Assembly: GCA_023100825.1 (NCBI GenBank)
Contig: CP095846.1
Coordinates: 434,001 to 498,000 of the forward strand
Source: Nocardioidaceae bacterium SCSIO 66511
Lineage (GTDB): Bacteria; Actinomycetota; Actinomycetes; Propionibacteriales; Nocardioidaceae
Length of the DNA stretch: 64,000 nt
Direction: 5' to 3'
Below, in pieces: positions 60,901-64,000 of this stretch. Below the pieces are notes generated by a model, which was not told the origin of the DNA, searched no databases, and saw nothing but the letters and a program-made list of their open reading frames with translations. Both the position numbers and the translations under genes were made by a program. The stretch's first letter is position 1. The number at the start of each line of letters is the position of its first letter.

Positions 60901-60945
60901 GTCGTCCGGGAGCGCCGTTGTGGAGCACTCCCGAAAGGCACGACC

Positions 60946-61677
60946 ATGGACTTCACCTCCAAACACCAACACAGCAACGGCGTACTCGAACGCGATTTCA
61001 CGATCGGCGAGGTATCCGGCATCCTTTGGACGCCTCCGTCCGGAGCAGCACCTGCGCCGCTGATCCTCATCGGCCATCCCGGCGGGTTGCGCAACCTGTA
61101 CCCCCGACTGGCGGGGAGAGCCCAACATTGCGCGACGAATGGCTTCGCCGCCGCCACCATCGAACTTCCCGGGTGCGGTGACCGATCCCGATCGGTCACG
61201 GCCGATCAAGCCCGTGCCGATCTGCGCTCAGCGATAGCGGCCGGCGAACCCGTCAACGACGACATCATCGACAGACTCATCCTCCCGCTCGTCGACGAGT
61301 CGGTCCCGGAATGGCGCGACAGCATCGACGCACTCCTTCGACTACCCGAGATAGCCGGCCCGGTCGGCTACTCCGGCGGCGTGATCGCAATCGGCGTCAG
61401 ACTGGCGCTGGTCGAGCCACGCATCGTCGCGGCCGGTCTGTTTGCTGGGAGCTTCATACCGCGGGCGACGTACGAAGAGGCCAGACAGGTCACGATCCCA
61501 CTGCACGTGCTTCTGCAGTGGGACGACGAGTCGAACGACCGGCAGGCTGCGCTGGACCTGTTCGACGCATTCGGATCGCAGGAGAAGGCGCTGAACGCCA
61601 ATCTCGGAGGGCATACCGGTGTTCCCGCGTACGCCGGGGAGGACGCGTACCGGTTCTTTGTCAGGCATTTGGGGTAG
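60946..61677 (+). CDS. Alpha/beta hydrolase, dienelactone-hydrolase-like
   Basis: 243 residues with an alpha/beta hydrolase fold: oxyanion-side HPGGLRN, nucleophile Ser in GYSGGVIA (about residue 143), catalytic His probably in NLGGHTGVP near the end. No lid domain is visible. Substrate unknown; the preceding leader peptide suggests conditional expression. Confidence 0.7.
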   Translation: MDFTSKHQHSNGVLERDFTIGEVSGILWTPPSGAAPAPLILIGHPGGLRNLYPRLAGRAQHCATNGFAAATIELPGCGDRSRSVTADQARADLRSAIAAGEPVNDDIIDRLILPLVDESVPEWRDSIDALLRLPEIAGPVGYSGGVIAIGVRLALVEPRIVAAGLFAGSFIPRATYEEARQVTIPLHVLLQWDDESNDRQAALDLFDAFGSQEKALNANLGGHTGVPAYAGEDAYRFFVRHLG

Positions 61678-61706
61678 GGGCTCCCGGTCCCTTTCGGGTT
61701 GCTGCT

Positions 61707-61905
61707 TTCACAGTCTCCGCCTACTTCGGTTCCGTCCTTCATCGTTTCCCGCTACTTACGGTTCTCTCCTTCACAGTTTCTGCGCACTGCGGTTCTCTTC
61801 TTTGGCGGCGACGACGCCGGGTACGCGCCGGTGGCCGCCTCCCCGCGACCCTCCCCGCCACTTCAGTTGTCGCTTTTCACAGTTTCTCGCTTCGCCGTTT
61901 TCCCA
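61707..61905. repeat. Degenerate 31-base tandem repeat upstream of DUF222 gene
   Basis: Three consecutive units begin at 61707, 61738 and 61770 (each starting TTCACAGT or TTCATCGT and ending near GGTTCYNTYC), and a fourth partial unit is at 61876. The intervening 61801-61875 has no feature I could recognise. Confidence 0.5.
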
Positions 61906-61936
61906 ACAAAACAAGGCGATCCGCACCTTCTATCTC

Positions 61937-61965
61937 TTGTTCATCGAACCTCTGTACGATACAAT
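61937..61965 (+). promoter_or_regulatory. Promoter with LexA-like box, probably leaderless
   Basis: TTGTTC (61937-61942) and TACAAT (61960-61965) are spaced exactly 17 bases. The spacer contains TCGAACCTCTGTACGA (61944-61959), one base off the actinobacterial SOS box TCGAAC-N4-GTTCGA. The ATG at 61973 is 7 bases after the -10 box, so the message should be leaderless. Confidence 0.6.
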
Positions 61966-61972
61966 AGGTGCC

Positions 61973-63433
61973 ATGTTCGAACCGCAGACCTACACCCGCC
62001 TCCACGAGCAGGCGCGGCAGGCTGCGAACGCTTCCGACGCCGTCGGTCTTGCGACTGACGAGCAGCTCTGTCAGTCGTTGCGGGATTTGCAGTCGGCGTT
62101 GGATTTGCTCGACGGGGTACGCGCCTCCCTGTTCGCGCAGCTGAAAGAGTCCGAGGCGTACAAGTCCGACGGTGCCTCCACGGTCGCCGGGTGGGCTCGC
62201 CAAGAGTTGCGGATGGGGTTGGGTGAGTCGCGCCGTCACACCAAAGCCGGCCAGACCCTCAAGACGTTGCCGAAGGTTGCCGCCGCTCTGGATGCCGGGA
62301 CGATTCGGGGTGCGCATGTCGACGAGTTCACCGTCGGCGTCACCAAGGTCGGCGTCGACATCATGACGAACCTGCAAGACGTACTGCTGCCGATCGCCCG
62401 CGAGTGTGAGCCCCGGGATCTGCGGGTGGCGATCAACGAACTCAACGACATCGTGAACTGTGAAGAACGCGATAAGGCGTACCAGCGGGGCATGAACAAA
62501 CGCGACATCCGGGTCGACAAATGCGGTGACGGCTACTACGTGTCCGGGATGCTCGACCCCGTCACCGGAGCAAAATTCGCCCAATGGGCCAAAACCGTGT
62601 CAATGCCTGAATACGACGGCGACGACCGCACACCCTCCGACCGCCGCGTCGACGGACTCGGACGGATGCTCGACGACCAAAACACCCCACCACCAGCCGA
62701 CCAGCGGCCAGATGAGCAGTCCGCCGACGGGCAGGAGCGACCGAAGCCGCGCCGTCGTGCCGACACCACCCTGCTCGTCCTGGCCGACCTCGAAACCCTC
62801 CTGCGTCTGCCCGGTGCACGTCCGGCGACGCTGGTCGGGTTCGGACCCATCGGCCCGCAACTGATGAGCTATCTGACCTGCGGCGCCGACACATCGGGTG
62901 TCCTCACCCACGGCACAACGAACGGCCCCGTCCCGCAGGCCAACGTGTTGAACGTCGGCCGCACCAGCCGCCTCGCCACCGCCGCACAACGCAAAGCGAT
63001 CACCGCCCGCCAAGACGGCATCTGCGCGAACCCCGGCTGCGGCTCCACCTTCTTGGAGTTCCACCACGTCAACTGGTGGAACCGCGACGGCGGGCGTACC
63101 GACCTGTCGAATTTGGTCGGGATCTGCGGCGGCTGCCACCACCTCGTGCATCAGAACAAGCTGACCATCCGGCACGACGGCCACGGTGGGTTCACGTTCC
63201 ACCGCTCCACGGGCGCCGTCATCGACGACCACACCCGCATCACCAGACAACGCGTCCGCGACCTCATCGCCAAAATCCGCCACACTGCGGTCGAAACCGA
63301 GACCAAGCAGAAACCGGCGAGATCATCACCACCGCCCGGCCGGCGACGCTCCTTACGTGACCTCCCTGCCTGTGGCTACACCGTCACGTACGTCGACTTC
63401 CACCGCCTGCCCAACCCACGCACGTCCGCCTGA
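61973..63433 (+). CDS. DUF222/HNH endonuclease-domain protein
   Basis: 486 residues: N-terminal DUF222 helical region (about 1-300, VAGWARQELRMGLGESRRH) and a C-terminal HNH motif with zinc-binding cysteines (CANPGCGSTF, then EFHHVNWWNRDGG and CGGCHHLVH, about 352-390). Proteins of this REP13E12-like family are common, often multicopy, in actinobacteria; nuclease activity is inferred from the HNH residues. The start is fixed by the strong promoter 7 bases upstream. Confidence 0.82.
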   Translation: MFEPQTYTRLHEQARQAANASDAVGLATDEQLCQSLRDLQSALDLLDGVRASLFAQLKESEAYKSDGASTVAGWARQELRMGLGESRRHTKAGQTLKTLPKVAAALDAGTIRGAHVDEFTVGVTKVGVDIMTNLQDVLLPIARECEPRDLRVAINELNDIVNCEERDKAYQRGMNKRDIRVDKCGDGYYVSGMLDPVTGAKFAQWAKTVSMPEYDGDDRTPSDRRVDGLGRMLDDQNTPPPADQRPDEQSADGQERPKPRRRADTTLLVLADLETLLRLPGARPATLVGFGPIGPQLMSYLTCGADTSGVLTHGTTNGPVPQANVLNVGRTSRLATAAQRKAITARQDGICANPGCGSTFLEFHHVNWWNRDGGRTDLSNLVGICGGCHHLVHQNKLTIRHDGHGGFTFHRSTGAVIDDHTRITRQRVRDLIAKIRHTAVETETKQKPARSSPPPGRRRSLRDLPACGYTVTYVDFHRLPNPRTSA

Positions 63434-63442
63434 GAGGGCACC

Positions 63443-64000
63443 TCAGCTGTCGCGGGCTGCGACCTCGGCGCGCCAGGCGTCGATCACCAGGATCGTGCGC
63501 ATCCCGACGGACTCGTACAGCCCCAGAGCGGGAGTCGTGTTGTTGCTGTCGACGTGCAGCAGCGTGCCCGCCAGCCCTCGCGCGGCATCAGCTGCGAACG
63601 CCTGCTTCAGCAAGGCCTTCGCAATTCCTCGGCCACGCGCCCGCGGGACGACGCCAACCTGAGCGACATAGCCGCAGTGCTCGTCCTCGACGAACTGCTC
63701 CGAAACCCGGATCATGCCGACCGGTTCGCCATCCAGCTCAGCGAGGCGGACCTGGCTCCAGCCGAACGTCGAACGACTCTCCAGCGCTGCGACCCAATCG
63801 TCATACGACTCCGGCTCCTCACCGAAGTGCTCGACGAACGATTCCTCTCGCACGCCATGAGCCGCGCGGCGAACACTCACGTCGTCGGAGGCCGGGACCG
63901 TGACCCCGGTCGGCAGCAGCGGGTTCGGTTCGACATCGGAACGGTCGACGCGCATCCGGTAGAACGATGTCGCAACACGGAATCCGCGATCGGCGAGCAG
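63443..64000 (-). CDS. GNAT acetyltransferase, 5' end cut by window edge
   Basis: 186 residues are visible and the frame stays open to the window end, so the N-terminal part is missing. The visible half contains a complete GNAT fold with the acetyl-CoA loop VVPRARGRGIAKALLKQAF and HVDSNNTTPALGLYESVGM; residues before it (LLADRGFRVATSFYRMRV) look like the end of a first GNAT domain, which suggests a two-domain protein. It would acetylate an amine substrate. It converges with the DUF222 gene, 9 bases apart. Confidence 0.75.
   Translation of the reverse strand: MLADRGFRVATSFYRMRVDRSDVEPNPLLPTGVTVPASDDVSVRRAAHGVREESFVEHFGEEPESYDDWVAALESRSTFGWSQVRLAELDGEPVGMIRVSEQFVEDEHCGYVAQVGVVPRARGRGIAKALLKQAFAADAARGLAGTLLHVDSNNTTPALGLYESVGMRTILVIDAWRAEVAARDS

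Noticed and set aside
61707-61905. CRISPR array
   Set aside because: Units are degenerate and directly adjacent, with no unique spacers and no cas genes.

Overview
The window looks like chromosomal DNA of a high-GC Gram-positive actinobacterium, probably of the Nocardioidaceae/Propionibacteriales kind (inferred from gene families, frequent GTG starts, many 4-base ATGA overlaps and the GTACG-rich base usage; no rRNA or tRNA is present to test this). 52 coding regions are supported, two of them cut by the window edges.

Layout. 1-5.1 kb: acetate uptake and use on the minus strand (start of acetyl-CoA synthetase, an ActP-type symporter with its DUF485 partner, a second symporter with a small membrane partner and a LytTR response regulator but no kinase). 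5.4-9.2 kb: a large secreted nuclease/5'-nucleotidase. 9.3-13.3 kb: a LysR regulator divergent from an FAD amine-oxidase-like enzyme, a third sodium:solute symporter and a 45-residue membrane peptide. 13.4-15.3 kb: biotin ECF transporter BioYMN.

15.5-40.4 kb is the most interesting part: what looks like a complete C2-sulfonate catabolic island. A taurine-type ABC transporter (tauCAB-like), a taurine:pyruvate aminotransferase (tpa) and a MocR regulator (tauR) would feed taurine into sulfoacetaldehyde. A tripartite tricarboxylate-type transporter (tctBAC), an ADP-forming SucCD-like CoA ligase and an acylating aldehyde dehydrogenase (SauS-like) would feed sulfoacetate. An MHS-family permease and an iron-type alcohol dehydrogenase could feed isethionate. 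All converge on sulfoacetaldehyde acetyltransferase (xsc), which releases sulfite and acetyl phosphate, and on a short phosphate acetyltransferase (pta), which makes acetyl-CoA. Three IclR regulators are interspersed. I found the same dyad (ATRTGG-N9-CCAYAT) in front of the dehydrogenase, tct and Fe-ADH units. An operon of IclR + CobS-like AAA ATPase + CobT-like VWA protein lies divergent from xsc. Two diverged, oppositely oriented copies of a structured repeat bracket the central sulfoacetate/isethionate segment.

40.6-48.1 kb: four secreted repeat-type proteins, two of which share an almost identical 3' end. 48.2-49.7 kb: guaB1 (GMP reductase). 49.7-60.5 kb: L-rhamnose regulon (LacI regulator, ABC importer, isomerase, fused aldolase/dehydrogenase, kinase). 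60.5-64 kb: orphan LuxR-type HTH peptide, a dienelactone-hydrolase-like protein behind a candidate leader peptide, a DUF222/HNH gene with a LexA-like box in its promoter, and an N-terminally cut GNAT acetyltransferase.

How the genes fit together: sulfonates are taken up by three dedicated transporters, turned into sulfoacetaldehyde by three short branches, then cleaved by Xsc; the acetyl-CoA made by Pta joins central metabolism, the same entry point as the acetate system at the left end. No gene for oxidising or exporting the released sulfite was found in the window.
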